DNA from: Teichococcus deserti
Lineage (GTDB): Bacteria > Pseudomonadota > Alphaproteobacteria > Acetobacterales > Acetobacteraceae
Assembly: GCF_001982615.1 (NCBI RefSeq)
Contig: NZ_MLCO01000077.1
Coordinates: forward strand, 1-64,000
Direction: 5' to 3'
Length of the DNA: 64,000 bases
In this document: positions 25,270 to 37,581 of the stretch, piece by piece
Numbering within the stretch: the first letter of the stretch is position 1
Layout of the letters: every line of letters begins with the position of its first letter
The notes under the pieces: generated by a model
The model's input: only the letters and a program-made list of their open reading frames with translations
Told to the model about the DNA's origin: nothing
Databases searched by the model: none
Program-made: the position numbers and the translations under genes

Positions 25270-26250
25270 ATGAGCGCTGACCTGCCAAGCACCCCGCCCG
25301 ACGCCGCCGCCATCCGGGCCGCCGCCGCCCGAATCGCCCCCTGGATCCGACGCACCCCGGTGATGACGCTGGCGCCGGGCGACCTGGGCCTGCCGCCCGC
25401 CACCGGCCCGGTGGTGCTGAAGCTGGAGCTGCTGCAGGCCACCGGCTCCTTCAAGCCGCGCGGCGCCTTCAACCGGATGCTCTCGGCCGGCAGCCTGCCG
25501 GAGGCGGGGGTGATCGCGGCCTCGGGCGGCAACCACGGCGCGGCGGTGGCCTATGCCGCCCAGGCGCTGGGGGTGAAGGCCGAGATCTTCGTCCCCGAGA
25601 TCACCGGCGCCGCCAAGGTCGCGCGGATCCGCGGCTATGGCGCCGCGCTGGTGCAGGGCGGGGCCAGCTACGACGAGGCGCGGCAGGCCTGCGAGGCGCG
25701 GGCGGCGGAAACCGGCGCGCTGATGGTGCATGCCTATGACCAGGCCGAGGTGCTGGCCGGCCAGGGCACGCTGGCGCTGGAGCTGTCCGAGCAGGCGCCG
25801 GAACTGACCCATGTGCTGGTGGCGACCGGTGGCGGCGGGCTGATCGGCGGCGTCGCCGGCTTCTATGGCGAGGCCGTCGAGGTGGTTTCGGTCGAGCCCG
25901 AGGGGTGCCCCACGCTGTTCACCGCGCTGCGCGAGGGGCGGCCGGTGCCGGTGGAAGTCGGCGGCGCGGCGGCGGACAGCCTGGGGGCGCGGCAGATCGG
26001 CCGGCTGAGCTTCGAGGTGGCACGGCGCAGCATCGGCCATGCGCTGCTGGTGCCCGACCAGGCGATCCGCGCGGCGCAGAAGAAGCTCTGGGATGTCTGC
26101 CGGCTGGTCACCGAGCCGGGCGGCGCGACCGCGCTGGCCGCGCTGCTCAGCGGCGCCTTCGTGCCGCCCGAGGGCGCCAAGGTCGGCGTGGTCGTGTGCG
26201 GCGCGAACACCGACCCCGGCTCGATTCTGGAGGGAGGTCCAGGAACCTAA
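25270..26250 (+). CDS. PLP-dependent threonine/serine dehydratase family protein
   Basis: Fold-type II PLP enzyme of 326 residues, probably deaminating Thr or Ser (or acting as a racemase of the same family). PLP Lys62 is in TGSFKPRGAF. SGGNHGAAVAYAA matches the phosphate/Asn loop, and the glycine-rich ATGGGGLIGG binds the phosphate. There is no C-terminal ACT-like regulatory domain, so it is the short catabolic type. It is the only plus-strand gene between the divergent hprK and the convergent chvG. The TAA stop is the centre of a 21-nt palindrome. Substrate not certain. Confidence 0.87.
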   Translation: MSADLPSTPPDAAAIRAAAARIAPWIRRTPVMTLAPGDLGLPPATGPVVLKLELLQATGSFKPRGAFNRMLSAGSLPEAGVIAASGGNHGAAVAYAAQALGVKAEIFVPEITGAAKVARIRGYGAALVQGGASYDEARQACEARAAETGALMVHAYDQAEVLAGQGTLALELSEQAPELTHVLVATGGGGLIGGVAGFYGEAVEVVSVEPEGCPTLFTALREGRPVPVEVGGAAADSLGARQIGRLSFEVARRSIGHALLVPDQAIRAAQKKLWDVCRLVTEPGGATALAALLSGAFVPPEGAKVGVVVCGANTDPGSILEGGPGT

Positions 26251-26290
26251 GGTTCCTGGCGGGGAGGGTCTGGGAGGGGCGGAGCCCCTC
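26239..26290. terminator. Two hairpins between the convergent dehydratase and chvG genes
   Basis: CCAGGAACCT-A-AGGTTCCTGG (26239-26259) spans the TAA stop of the dehydratase. GAGGGGC-GGA-GCCCCTC (26274-26290) lies just past the chvG stop. They are symmetrical and could end transcription from both sides, although no clear T-tract is present. Confidence 0.55.
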
Positions 26291-26296
26291 TCAGCC

Positions 26297-27985
26297 TTAA
26301 TTCATCGGCAGCCGCACCACGAAGCGCGCCCCGGTGACCTTGCCGCTTTCGTCCCGCCGGTTCTCCGCCGCGATCCGCCCGCCGAGACCTTCGACGATCT
26401 GCCGGCTGATGGAGAGGCCGAGGCCGGAATGCTGGCCGAACTCTTCGCCGCTGGGCCGCTCGCTGTAGAATCGCGCAAAAATGCCTTCGAGCTTGGCCTC
26501 GGGGATGCCGGGACCTTCATCCTCCACGGTGAATTCCATCATCGCCCCGGTCGGGCGGGCGCGCATCCAGACGCGGCCGCGCTCGGGCGAGAAGGAGATG
26601 GCATTGCCGAGCAGGTTGCGGAAGACCTGCACCAGGCGGCCTTCGACGCCGCGCACCACCAGCGACCCGGGGGCGAGGTCGAGCTCGACCAGCGGGTCCT
26701 CCTCGTCGCGGGTGGTGTTGTGCAGCTCGGTCAGCGCCGAGAGGATGGGCGCGATGTCGACCGGCTCGGAGGCGGTGCGGGACAGCTCGGCATCGACGCG
26801 GGAGCTGTCGGCGATGTCGCCGATCAGGCGGTCCATGCGGACGGCGTCGTCGGCGATGATGTCGAGCAGGCGCTTCTGGTGCACCGGGTTCTCGATGCGG
26901 CGCAGCGTCTCGATGGCCGAGCGGACGCTGGTCAGGGGGTTGCGCAGCTCGTGGGCGACGTCGGCGGCGAAGCGCTCGTTCTGGTCGATGCGGGCCCAGA
27001 GGGCGGTGGCGGAGGATTGCAGGTCACGGGCCAGGACGCCGATCTCGTCTTCCCGCGACAGCAGGGCCGGGGGGACGGAGCCGGCGCGGCCCTTGCCCTG
27101 GCGCATGGCGACGGCGGCTCCGGCCAGGCCCAGGATCGGCGAGGCGATGGTGCGGGAGAGGAACAGCGAGGCCGCGACCGTCAGCAGCAGCGCCAGCAGG
27201 AAGAGGCCCAGCACCGAGGAGCGGATCTCGAGAAGCCGCTCGTCCACCTGGCGGGCTTCGCGGGTGAGAAGAACGATGCCGACGGACTGGCTGCCGCGGC
27301 GGGCGGGCTCGGCCACCGAGACCAGCAGCCGGCCTTCGCGGGTGCGGCGGATATAGGGGCGGACGCCGCCTTCGAGGGCGAGTCGCAGCTCTTCCCGGCG
27401 ATCGGGGCCGAGGGCCGGCTGCCAGTCGAAGGAGGGGGCGTCGGGGCCGACATCGACGAAGACCTCGTCATCGGCGGAGCGCGGCCCGTAGACCGAGCGC
27501 GGCAGCAGCGCGAGAATCCGGTCGTAGAGGCCGCCGATGGTGCCGGCAAAGGCGCCGCGCGGCTCGGGCGGGGCGAGAGGCTCGGTGACGATGGCGCCCC
27601 CCTGGCCCTCGCGCACCCGGCTGTCGGCGACCAGCAGGCCGGTGCTGTCGAACAGCTTGGCCTGGGTATTGGGCGAGGGCTCGACCAGGCGGCGCAGCAG
27701 CGGGCGGGCGGTGTCGGGCACCAGGACGGCGCGGTCGTCCTGCAGGCGGACGGCGGCCTCGGCGATGCCGCCGGCATAGATGCGGGCCTGGGTGCGAAGG
27801 CCTTCGACCTCGGCCGAGAGCAGCCCGTTCTGGTACTGGTCGAGATAGAGCAGCGCCGCCGCCAGCAGGGCGGGGGCCAGCATGTTCAGCAGCAGGATGC
27901 GGCGCAGCAGCGGCGAGACCCGCCGCTTCGGCGCGGCCGGCTGCGGCAGGACGGCGGTGGCGGCCCTTCCGCTGGCGTCGGGCAT
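26297..27985 (-). CDS. chvG: Sensor histidine kinase, ChvG-like
   Basis: Membrane sensor of the ChvG/ChvI (ExoS/BvrS) system, which in alphaproteobacteria responds to acid and envelope stress. 562 residues. Transmembrane segment 1 is about residues 25-47 (ILLLNMLAPALLAAALLYL), then a periplasmic domain to about 255, TM2 about 256-278 (SVLGLFLLALLLTVAASLF), and HAMP. The phospho-acceptor H-box is FAADVAHELRNPLTSVRSAI. The ATPase boxes are FRNLLGNAISFSPE, VEDEGPGIPE and SGLGLSISRQIVEG. The ATG shares one base with the chvI stop (TGATG), so the two are translationally coupled. Confidence 0.93.
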   Translation of the reverse strand: MPDASGRAATAVLPQPAAPKRRVSPLLRRILLLNMLAPALLAAALLYLDQYQNGLLSAEVEGLRTQARIYAGGIAEAAVRLQDDRAVLVPDTARPLLRRLVEPSPNTQAKLFDSTGLLVADSRVREGQGGAIVTEPLAPPEPRGAFAGTIGGLYDRILALLPRSVYGPRSADDEVFVDVGPDAPSFDWQPALGPDRREELRLALEGGVRPYIRRTREGRLLVSVAEPARRGSQSVGIVLLTREARQVDERLLEIRSSVLGLFLLALLLTVAASLFLSRTIASPILGLAGAAVAMRQGKGRAGSVPPALLSREDEIGVLARDLQSSATALWARIDQNERFAADVAHELRNPLTSVRSAIETLRRIENPVHQKRLLDIIADDAVRMDRLIGDIADSSRVDAELSRTASEPVDIAPILSALTELHNTTRDEEDPLVELDLAPGSLVVRGVEGRLVQVFRNLLGNAISFSPERGRVWMRARPTGAMMEFTVEDEGPGIPEAKLEGIFARFYSERPSGEEFGQHSGLGLSISRQIVEGLGGRIAAENRRDESGKVTGARFVVRLPMN

Positions 27986-28686
27986 CAGGCCTCCTTGTAG
28001 CGGTAGCCGATGCCGTAGAGCGTCTCGATCATCGAGAAGTCGTCGTCGACCGCGCGGAACTTCTTGCGCACCCGCTTGACGTGGCTGTCGATGGTGCGGT
28101 CGTCGACATAGATCGCCTCGCCATAGGCCGCGTCGATCAGCTGGTCGCGGTTCTTCACCATGCCGGGGCGCTGCGCCAGCGTCTTGACCAGCAGGAACTC
28201 GGTCACCGTCAGCTGCACCTGCTGGCCCTTCCACAGGCAGGTGTGCTTGGTCTCGTCGAGCGTCAGGTCGCCGCGGGTGATGATGCCGGAGGGCGGCGCG
28301 CCGGAGCCTTCGGCGCGACTGGCCTCGTTGCGGCGCAGCAGGGCGCGGATCCGCTCCAGCAGCAGCCGCTGGCTGAACGGCTTGGTGATGTAGTCGTCGG
28401 CGCCGAGGCGCAGGCCCATCAGCTGGTCCAGCTCTTCGTCCTTCGAGGTCAGGAAGATCACCGGCATGGTCGAGCGCTGGCGCAGCCGCTGCAGCAGCTC
28501 CATCCCGTCCATCCGCGGCATCTTGATGTCCAGCACGGCGAGGTCGGCCGGGCGCGACAGCAGCCCCTGCAGCGCGCTCTCGCCGTCGGTGTAGGTGCGC
28601 ACCTGGAAGCCCTCCTGCTCCAGCGTCATGGAGACGGAGGTCAGGATGTTGCGGTCGTCATCGACCAGGGCAATCGTGGCGGGCAT
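27985..28686 (-). CDS. chvI: Response regulator, ChvI-like (OmpR family)
   Basis: Two-domain regulator of 233 residues. The receiver shows ALVDDDRNI with the acidic pocket, phospho-acceptor Asp in [23 protein letters not shown] and the conserved Lys in DYITKPFS. The C-terminal winged helix ([20 protein letters not shown], then [18 protein letters not shown]) is OmpR/PhoB type. It binds DNA when phosphorylated by ChvG. It is divergent from the HugZ-like gene with 94 bp between. pckA, a known neighbour of chvI in related genomes, lies 1 kb away. Confidence 0.94.
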   Translation of the reverse strand: MPATIALVDDDRNILTSVSMTLEQEGFQVRTYTDGESALQGLLSRPADLAVLDIKMPRMDGMELLQRLRQRSTMPVIFLTSKDEELDQLMGLRLGADDYITKPFSQRLLLERIRALLRRNEASRAEGSGAPPSGIITRGDLTLDETKHTCLWKGQQVQLTVTEFLLVKTLAQRPGMVKNRDQLIDAAYGEAIYVDDRTIDSHVKRVRKKFRAVDDDFSMIETLYGIGYRYKEA

Positions 28687-28780
28687 ATGGGGGCTGGCTC
28701 CTGGGGCGTCCTGGACCCGTCCTGCCAAGGGATTGTGGCACGAGCCGGGCCGCCACAGGGCATAGAGGACAGGATCGCCG

Positions 28781-29521
28781 ATGGACAAGGTGGAAGCGGC
28801 ACGGCAGGCGCGGCGGCTGCTACGCAACGCGCGCCAGGGGGTGCTGGCAACGCAGCGCGATGGGCAGCCCTATGCCGCGCTGGTGACGCCGGCCATGGCG
28901 CCGGACCTTTCGCCGCTGCTGTGGCTGTCGCGGCTGTCGGAGCATGCCCGGCAGCTGGCCATCGAGCCGCGCTGCGCCCTGATGGTGCAGGGGGCGGCGG
29001 AGGGCGAGAATCCGCAGACGGCTCCTCGCGTAACCGTGACCGGCCTGGCCGAGCCGGTGCCAGACGGCGAAATCGTGGCGCTGAAGGCCCATTGGCTGGC
29101 ACATCACCCCTATGCCGAGGCCTATGCCGGCTTCGGCGATTTTTCCCTGTGGCGCATCGTCCTGCAGGCTGCGCAGCTGGTCGGCGGCTTCGCCGCGGCC
29201 GCCCGGCTGAAGGGATCGGAGCTGCGCCCCGACCCCGATGCCGTCGCCGCGGTGGCGGCTGCCGCGCCGCAGATCGTTGAGCATATGAACGCGGATCACC
29301 CGGACGCGGTTGAAAACATTGCGGCCCGCCTGCCCGGCCAGATGCCCGGCGCGGGGGCAGAGGGCTGGCGGATGCTGGCGGTCGATGTCGACGGCTGCCT
29401 TTTCTCGCGCGGGCCAGAGCGCTGCCGGCTGGATTTCGGGGCGCCTGCGGCGGATGCAAGCGGCGTGCGCCAGGCGTTGGTCGAGGCCGCCCGGGCGACG
29501 CGGGCGGCCGGGGAAGATTGA
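28781..29521 (+). CDS. HugZ-like PPOX-fold / DUF2470 protein
   Basis: A 246-residue protein with an N-terminal pyridoxamine-phosphate-oxidase-like split barrel (about 1-150; [20 protein letters not shown], then [14 protein letters not shown]) and a C-terminal DUF2470 domain that opens with [16 protein letters not shown]. This arrangement occurs in HugZ-type heme-binding or heme-degrading proteins and in other flavin- or heme-handling relatives. The catalytic role is not proven by sequence alone. It is a single gene between divergent chvI and pckA. Confidence 0.85.
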   Translation: MDKVEAARQARRLLRNARQGVLATQRDGQPYAALVTPAMAPDLSPLLWLSRLSEHARQLAIEPRCALMVQGAAEGENPQTAPRVTVTGLAEPVPDGEIVALKAHWLAHHPYAEAYAGFGDFSLWRIVLQAAQLVGGFAAAARLKGSELRPDPDAVAAVAAAAPQIVEHMNADHPDAVENIAARLPGQMPGAGAEGWRMLAVDVDGCLFSRGPERCRLDFGAPAADASGVRQALVEAARATRAAGED

Positions 29522-29548
29522 GGCAAAAGAGTGGCCTAGCATGGGGTG

Positions 29549-29569
29549 GTCGTCGTATAATATGACGAC
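29549..29569. promoter_or_regulatory. Dyad around a TATAAT box upstream of pckA
   Basis: GTCGTC (29549-29554) and GACGAC (29564-29569) flank a 9-bp centre with TATAAT at 29556-29561. It is 173 bp upstream of pckA in a 220-bp gap. It could be a promoter -10 under a dimeric regulator; no good -35 is visible. ChvI is one candidate by context only. Confidence 0.4.
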
Positions 29570-29741
29570 AACACTTACATTGACCGGCGGATCGGCGGCG
29601 GCGTAGGTTCAGGCTGAACCCGGCTTTCGGCGCATGAGGTACCCGGTACGCGATGCGCCGAGTGACCGGGCTTTCCCCAAGGCTACTGCCCCGGCGGATT
29701 CCTGCCGGAGGATAAGCGCCCTGCTCGGAGCATATCGTCTG

Positions 29742-31346
<1,605 letters not shown>

Positions 31347-31375
31347 GGCTTTCCCCCTGCGGGGGAGGAAGCAGA

Positions 31376-31407
31376 GGGGCGGGGCCGCAGGGTCCCGCCC
31401 CTTTTTT
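31376..31407 (+). terminator. Intrinsic terminator of pckA
   Basis: GGGGCGGG (31376-31383) pairs with CCCGCCCC (31394-31401) and is followed directly by TTTTTT. It starts 30 bp after the pckA stop. Confidence 0.9.
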
Positions 31408-31807
31408 CATGCGTTTGCGCGCCCGGCCACGCCCCCGCGCCCTGAAAAAATTCCGTGGCATCGGGGGGCGACTGCGTTCATAACGCCGTCCGGGTTGGCC
31501 CGCTCAGGCCGGCCCGGACCCGCCGGCGGGCGGGGAGCACGAAGGCTGCACCGGGCGCGACCCTTTTCTTCAGGGCCGCGTGGCGGCGTTTCCGGCCACA
31601 TGGTGCGTTCCGCGGCCCCTGACGCCGCGGCCACTCCATGCCGCCCGAGACGCCGATGAACCCCCTCTCCACTTCAGGGGGACGGACCCCGGTCTGGCGT
31701 CGCGGCCCCCGTCGCGCTGAAAGATGGACCCCCGCCGGCCAATGGGCCGGGGGGCGACGCAGGGCCCGCAGGCGCGACGCCGCGGGCCGCCATGCCAAGG
31801 ATTTCGC
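31408..31807 (+). promoter_or_regulatory. 400-bp gap: pnp promoter and leader with hairpins
   Basis: No convincing gene lies here, and rpsO, which often precedes pnp, is absent from this position. Close to pnp the leader can form CCGGCC-AATG-GGCCGG (31735-31750) and GGCCCGC/GCGGGCC (31763-31788, 12-nt loop), 19 bp before the start codon. PNPase is known to control its own mRNA through leader hairpins cut by RNase III in E. coli; a similar role here is inference. Confidence 0.45.
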
Positions 31808-34015
<2,208 letters not shown>

Positions 34016-34225
34016 GCGGGACGCCAAGGGTGGCCGATTGGCGCCCCTGGCTCCCCGGCCGGGCGCGATCGGCGGCCTGACGTCTTCCAAAGGAGGGGGT
34101 GAGCCCCCGTCAGCGGCTGACGCCGAAATGAAAGCCGGGGTATCGAAAGATGCTCCGGCTGGTTTATATGCCAGCAAGTATATGACGGTCTCGTGATGAC
34201 CGATTTGTGGGGACGGTAGGCTGCG

Positions 34226-35626
34226 GTGAAGGCGATCAACGCGATCCGGATGGGCGGGGTGGATGTCCTGCCCGTCGTCGAAGGCGGCAAGGGCGTGGCC
34301 GTCTCCACGGGGGCTTCCTGTGGCGAATGGGCGGGCGCCGGCGGCGTCGGCACCTTCTCGGGCGTCAATGCCGACAGCTACGACGCCGAAGGCCAGGTGA
34401 TCCGGCAGATCTATCACGGCCGCACCCGCCGCGACCGCCATGAGGAGCTGGTCGAATACGGCATCTCCGGCGGCATCACCCAGGCGCGCGAGGCCTATGA
34501 GCGGGCCAACGGCCAGGGCCGCATCCACATCAACGTGCTGTGGGAGATGGGCGGCGCCGAGCGGATCCTGCGCGGCGTGCTCGAGGGCGCCAAGGGGCTG
34601 ATCAACGGTGTCACCTGCGGCGCCGGCATGCCCTACAAGCTGGCCGAGATCGCCCGCGAGTTCGGCGTCTTCTACTATCCGATCGTCTCCTCGGGCCGCG
34701 CCTTCACGGCGTTGTGGAAGCGCAGCTATTCGAAAGTCTCCGAGCTGCTGGGCGGCGTGGTCTACGAGGACCCCTGGCTGGCCGGCGGCCATAACGGGCT
34801 GTCGAACTCCGAGGACCCGAACCGGCCGGAGGCGCCCTATGACCGGGTGCTGAAGCTGCGCCAGCAGATGCGGCAGTTCGGCCTGGACGACGTGCCGATC
34901 ATCATGGCCGGCGGCGTCTGGTGGCTGGAGGAATGGGAGCACTGGATCGACAATCCGGAGCTCGGCCCGATTGCCTTCCAGTTCGGCACCCGCCCGCTGC
35001 TGACCAAGGAAAGCCCGATCAGCGACAGCTGGAAGCAGCGGCTGCTGACGCTGAAGCCCGGCGACGTGCTGCTGCAGCCCTTCTCGCCGACCGGCTTCTA
35101 TTCCTCGGCCGTGCGCAACGACTTCCTGCGCGACCTCGAGGCCCGCAACGAGCGGCAGGTGGCGATCAGCCCCGAGCCGGTCGGCGAGCACACCGCCGAA
35201 TACGGCGTGGGCCCGCGCAAGCGGCTGGTCTGGCTGGCCCCGGGCGACCTGGAGCGGGTGCATGGCTGGGAGGCCGCCGGCTTTACCGAGGCGCTGCGCA
35301 CCCCCGACAACACCCTGGTCTTCGTCACGCCCGAGAATTCGCGCGAGATCCTGAAGGACCAGACCGACTGCATGGGCTGCCTCAGCCATTGCCGCTTCTC
35401 CAACTGGACGCAGCACGGGCCGGACTACACCAACGGCAAGAAGGCCGATCCGCGGTCCTTCTGCATCCAGAAGACGCTGCAGGACATCGCCCATGACGGC
35501 GAGGTCGAGCACAACCTGATGTTTGCCGGCCACAATGCCTATCGCTTCGGCAGCGACCCCTTCTACTCCAACGGCTTCATCCCGACGGTGAAGCAGCTGG
35601 TCGAGCGGATCATGTCCGGGCGCTGA
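34226..35626 (+). CDS. Nitronate monooxygenase-like flavin enzyme
   Basis: TIM-barrel FMN protein of the 2-nitropropane dioxygenase / nitronate monooxygenase superfamily, long form (466 residues). Visible are the early ASCGEWAGAGGVGTFSGVN, VTCGAGMPYKLAEIA, the phosphate-binding PIIMAGGVWW and FGTRPLLTKES. The C-terminal part has a Cys cluster (QTDCMGCLSHCRFSNW) not found in the short enzymes. The substrate is unknown and could be a nitronate or an enoyl-type compound. The start is GTG 34226, where the conserved N-terminus begins. A strong terminator follows. Confidence 0.85.
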   Translation: MKAINAIRMGGVDVLPVVEGGKGVAVSTGASCGEWAGAGGVGTFSGVNADSYDAEGQVIRQIYHGRTRRDRHEELVEYGISGGITQAREAYERANGQGRIHINVLWEMGGAERILRGVLEGAKGLINGVTCGAGMPYKLAEIAREFGVFYYPIVSSGRAFTALWKRSYSKVSELLGGVVYEDPWLAGGHNGLSNSEDPNRPEAPYDRVLKLRQQMRQFGLDDVPIIMAGGVWWLEEWEHWIDNPELGPIAFQFGTRPLLTKESPISDSWKQRLLTLKPGDVLLQPFSPTGFYSSAVRNDFLRDLEARNERQVAISPEPVGEHTAEYGVGPRKRLVWLAPGDLERVHGWEAAGFTEALRTPDNTLVFVTPENSREILKDQTDCMGCLSHCRFSNWTQHGPDYTNGKKADPRSFCIQKTLQDIAHDGEVEHNLMFAGHNAYRFGSDPFYSNGFIPTVKQLVERIMSGR

Positions 35627-35660
35627 GTCACCCACGGGCCTGATCACTCAAGATTGCGTG

Positions 35661-35697
35661 AACGCGCCTCCGCCCAAGCGGAGGCGCGTTTCTTTTT
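35661..35697 (+). terminator. Intrinsic terminator of the nitronate monooxygenase-like gene
   Basis: AACGCGCCTCCGC and GCGGAGGCGCGTT form a perfect 13-bp stem around CCAA, followed by TCTTTTT. It begins 34 bp past the stop. Confidence 0.93.
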
Positions 35698-35750
35698 GCC
35701 CGGATGTCGCTAGGGATGCGCCATCGAAACGAGTCCGGGGGGGTGGCGCG

Positions 35751-36200
35751 ATGGTGCGGGCGGTCGAAGGGTTGCTGGCGCAGCCAGCGGTGGAGTTCCT
35801 GGCGCGGGTCCTGCTGACCTTCCCGTTCTGGGGCAGTGGCCTGGCCAAGCTGATCGACTTCCAGGGCGGCGTGGCCGAGATGGCGCATTTCGGCTTCAAC
35901 CCGCCGGCGCTGTTCAACGTGGCGGTGATCCTGACGCAGCTTGGGGGTTCCGTGCTGATCGTGCTGAACCGCTGGACCTGGCTGGGTGCCGGGGCGCTGG
36001 CCGTCTTCACCGCGCTGACGATTCCGCTGGTGCACCGTTTCTGGGCCCTGGACGGCGAGCGCGCGATCGTCGCCTTCCACACCGCGACGGAGCATGTCGG
36101 CATGATCGGCGCGCTGGTGGTGGTGTCGATCCTGGCCGAGCGCCGCCGCCGCCATGCCGTGGGCTTGGAGTCCCGCCTCGGTCCTCAGGGCGCCAACTGA
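35751..36200 (+). CDS. DoxX family membrane protein
   Basis: Small integral membrane protein of 149 residues with about four hydrophobic segments. FLARVLLTFPFWGSGLAKL near the start is the DoxX signature, and PALFNVAVILTQLGGSVLIV and HVGMIGALVVVSILA are further helices. DoxX proteins have been linked to redox and thiol homeostasis, but the role here is unknown. ATG 35751 after a GGGGGGTGG stretch is chosen; an upstream in-frame ATG at 35658 lies within the preceding terminator and is unlikely. A family-2 hairpin lies 10 bp after its stop. Confidence 0.85.
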   Translation: MVRAVEGLLAQPAVEFLARVLLTFPFWGSGLAKLIDFQGGVAEMAHFGFNPPALFNVAVILTQLGGSVLIVLNRWTWLGAGALAVFTALTIPLVHRFWALDGERAIVAFHTATEHVGMIGALVVVSILAERRRRHAVGLESRLGPQGAN

Positions 36201-36209
36201 CGGCGGGGT

Positions 36210-36232
36210 CCGGGGGGATACTATCCCCCCGG
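36210..36232. repeat. Family-2 hairpin (copy 1) between DoxX and the CNT carrier gene
   Basis: CCGGGGGGATA-C-TATCCCCCCGG preceded by GGCGGGGT. It recurs base for base at 44169 with the same lead. It lies between convergent stops (DoxX 36200, carrier 36237) and probably serves both as terminator, although no T-tract is present. Confidence 0.8.
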
Positions 36233-36236
36233 AGTC

Positions 36237-37496
36237 TTACTGTGGGTAGGTCAGCAACCCGACGACCGCCCCCGTCATGCAGCACGCGATATTGGCCGCG
36301 AGTAGCGCCGGCATCCCCAGCCTGACGATGTCGCTGCGCCGTTCCGGGCACATGCCCGTCATCCCCGCCAGCATAATCCCCACCGAGCCGAAGTTGCTGA
36401 AGCCGCACAGCGCATAGGTCAGGATCAGCCGGCTGCGGGCATCCAGCCCCAGCCCGCCGGAGCCGGCGAGCTCCAGATAGGCGATGAACTCGTTCAGCAC
36501 GGTCTTGATGCCGAGCGAGGCGCCGATCGCCGGGATATGCTCGTCCGGCACGCCCATCAGCCAGGCGATCGGGCGGAAGACCATGCCCACCAGCCCCTGC
36601 AGGGTCCAGCCGGTGATCGGCTCCAGCGCCATGTTCACCAGGGCGACCAGCGCCACAAAGACGATCAGGCTGGCCATGACGCCCAGCAGCAGCTGCAGCC
36701 CGTCGGCGGTGCCGCGCACCACGGCTTCCATGGTGCTGTCGTAAAGGCGCGGCGCCAGCGCATCCTCGGCCACCAGCACCTGCTGGTCGGCGCCAGGCTG
36801 CGGCGGCCGCATCAGCGCGCCGACCAGCACCGAGGCGGGCGCGCTGACCAGGCTGGCCACCAGCAGCTGGCCGGCGACGTCGGGCACCACCGGCGACAGG
36901 ATGCTGGCATAGACCACCATCATGTTGCCGGCGATGGTGGCCAGTCCCGCGGTCATGACGATGAACAGCTCGGACAGGCTGAGGCGGGCCAGCCAGGCGC
37001 GGATCAGCAGCGGCGCCTCGACCATGCCGACGAAGACATTGGCGGCGACCGAGAAGCCGCAGGCGCCCGACAGGCCGAAGGCGCCGCGCAGCAAGCGGGA
37101 CAGCCCGCGCACCACCAGCGGCAGGATGCGCCAGTGGTAGAGCACGGCCGACAGCGCGCCGACCACCAGCACCAGCGGCAGCCCCTGGAAGAACAGCACG
37201 AAGCTGGCGTCGGGGCGCGTCTCGGCGAAGGGCAGGGGGGCGCCGCCGAGATAGCCGAAGACCAGCGACGTGCCGGCCTGGGTCGCGGTGCTCAGCGCGC
37301 CCACCGCATCGCCCAGCCAGGCGAAGCCGGCGCGGAGCACGGGGATGTGGAGCAGAGCGGCGCCGAGGGCCACCTGCAGCAGGAGGCCGGCGATCACCAT
37401 CCGCCAGGGGACGGGACGGCGGCAGCCGCCGACCACCCAGGCGATCAAGGCGAGGGCCAGCAGGCCGAAGCCGCTTTGCAACTGAAGCCAACTCAT
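36237..37496 (-). CDS. Concentrative nucleoside transporter (NupC/CNT family)
   Basis: Inner-membrane nucleoside:cation symporter of 419 residues with many hydrophobic segments. CNT signatures are GFSVAANVFVGMVEAPLLIR, LGIKTVLNEFIAYLELA (the NEFxAY motif) and ALCGFSNFGSVGIMLAG. ATG 37496 (MSWLQLQSGFGLL) matches the normal N-terminus; ATG 37514 would add six residues. It would supply nucleosides for salvage, consistent with ade and purH in the region, although it is a separate unit. A family-1 hairpin lies 27 bp upstream of its start. Confidence 0.92.
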   Translation of the reverse strand: MSWLQLQSGFGLLALALIAWVVGGCRRPVPWRMVIAGLLLQVALGAALLHIPVLRAGFAWLGDAVGALSTATQAGTSLVFGYLGGAPLPFAETRPDASFVLFFQGLPLVLVVGALSAVLYHWRILPLVVRGLSRLLRGAFGLSGACGFSVAANVFVGMVEAPLLIRAWLARLSLSELFIVMTAGLATIAGNMMVVYASILSPVVPDVAGQLLVASLVSAPASVLVGALMRPPQPGADQQVLVAEDALAPRLYDSTMEAVVRGTADGLQLLLGVMASLIVFVALVALVNMALEPITGWTLQGLVGMVFRPIAWLMGVPDEHIPAIGASLGIKTVLNEFIAYLELAGSGGLGLDARSRLILTYALCGFSNFGSVGIMLAGMTGMCPERRSDIVRLGMPALLAANIACCMTGAVVGLLTYPQ

Positions 37497-37522
37497 CCAC
37501 GCGACCCCAAACAAAAGAAAGG

Positions 37523-37544
37523 CCGGGGGAAGGAATTCCCCCGG
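37523..37544 (+). repeat. Family-1 hairpin, solo copy, upstream of the CNT gene
   Basis: Arms CCGGGGGAA and TTCCCCCGG with loop GGAA; tail ACCCCCATCTTTTTTC. On the minus strand it is followed by CCTTTCTTTTG, and it lies 38 bp past the rmuC stop, so it may end rmuC transcription before the carrier gene. It matches the 63902 copy through the stem and tail. Confidence 0.78.
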
Positions 37545-37581
37545 ACCCCCATCTTTTTTCTATTCCATGAAGATAACAGCG

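Noticed and set aside
26224-26296. Family-1 or family-2 copy at the dehydratase/chvG junction
   Set aside because: The palindrome (CCAGGAACCT arms) shares no core, loop or tail with either family; kept as a separate hairpin pair.
31408-31640. Small ORF candidates between pckA and pnp
   Set aside because: Short frames lack ribosome sites and family motifs, and the composition is non-coding-like.
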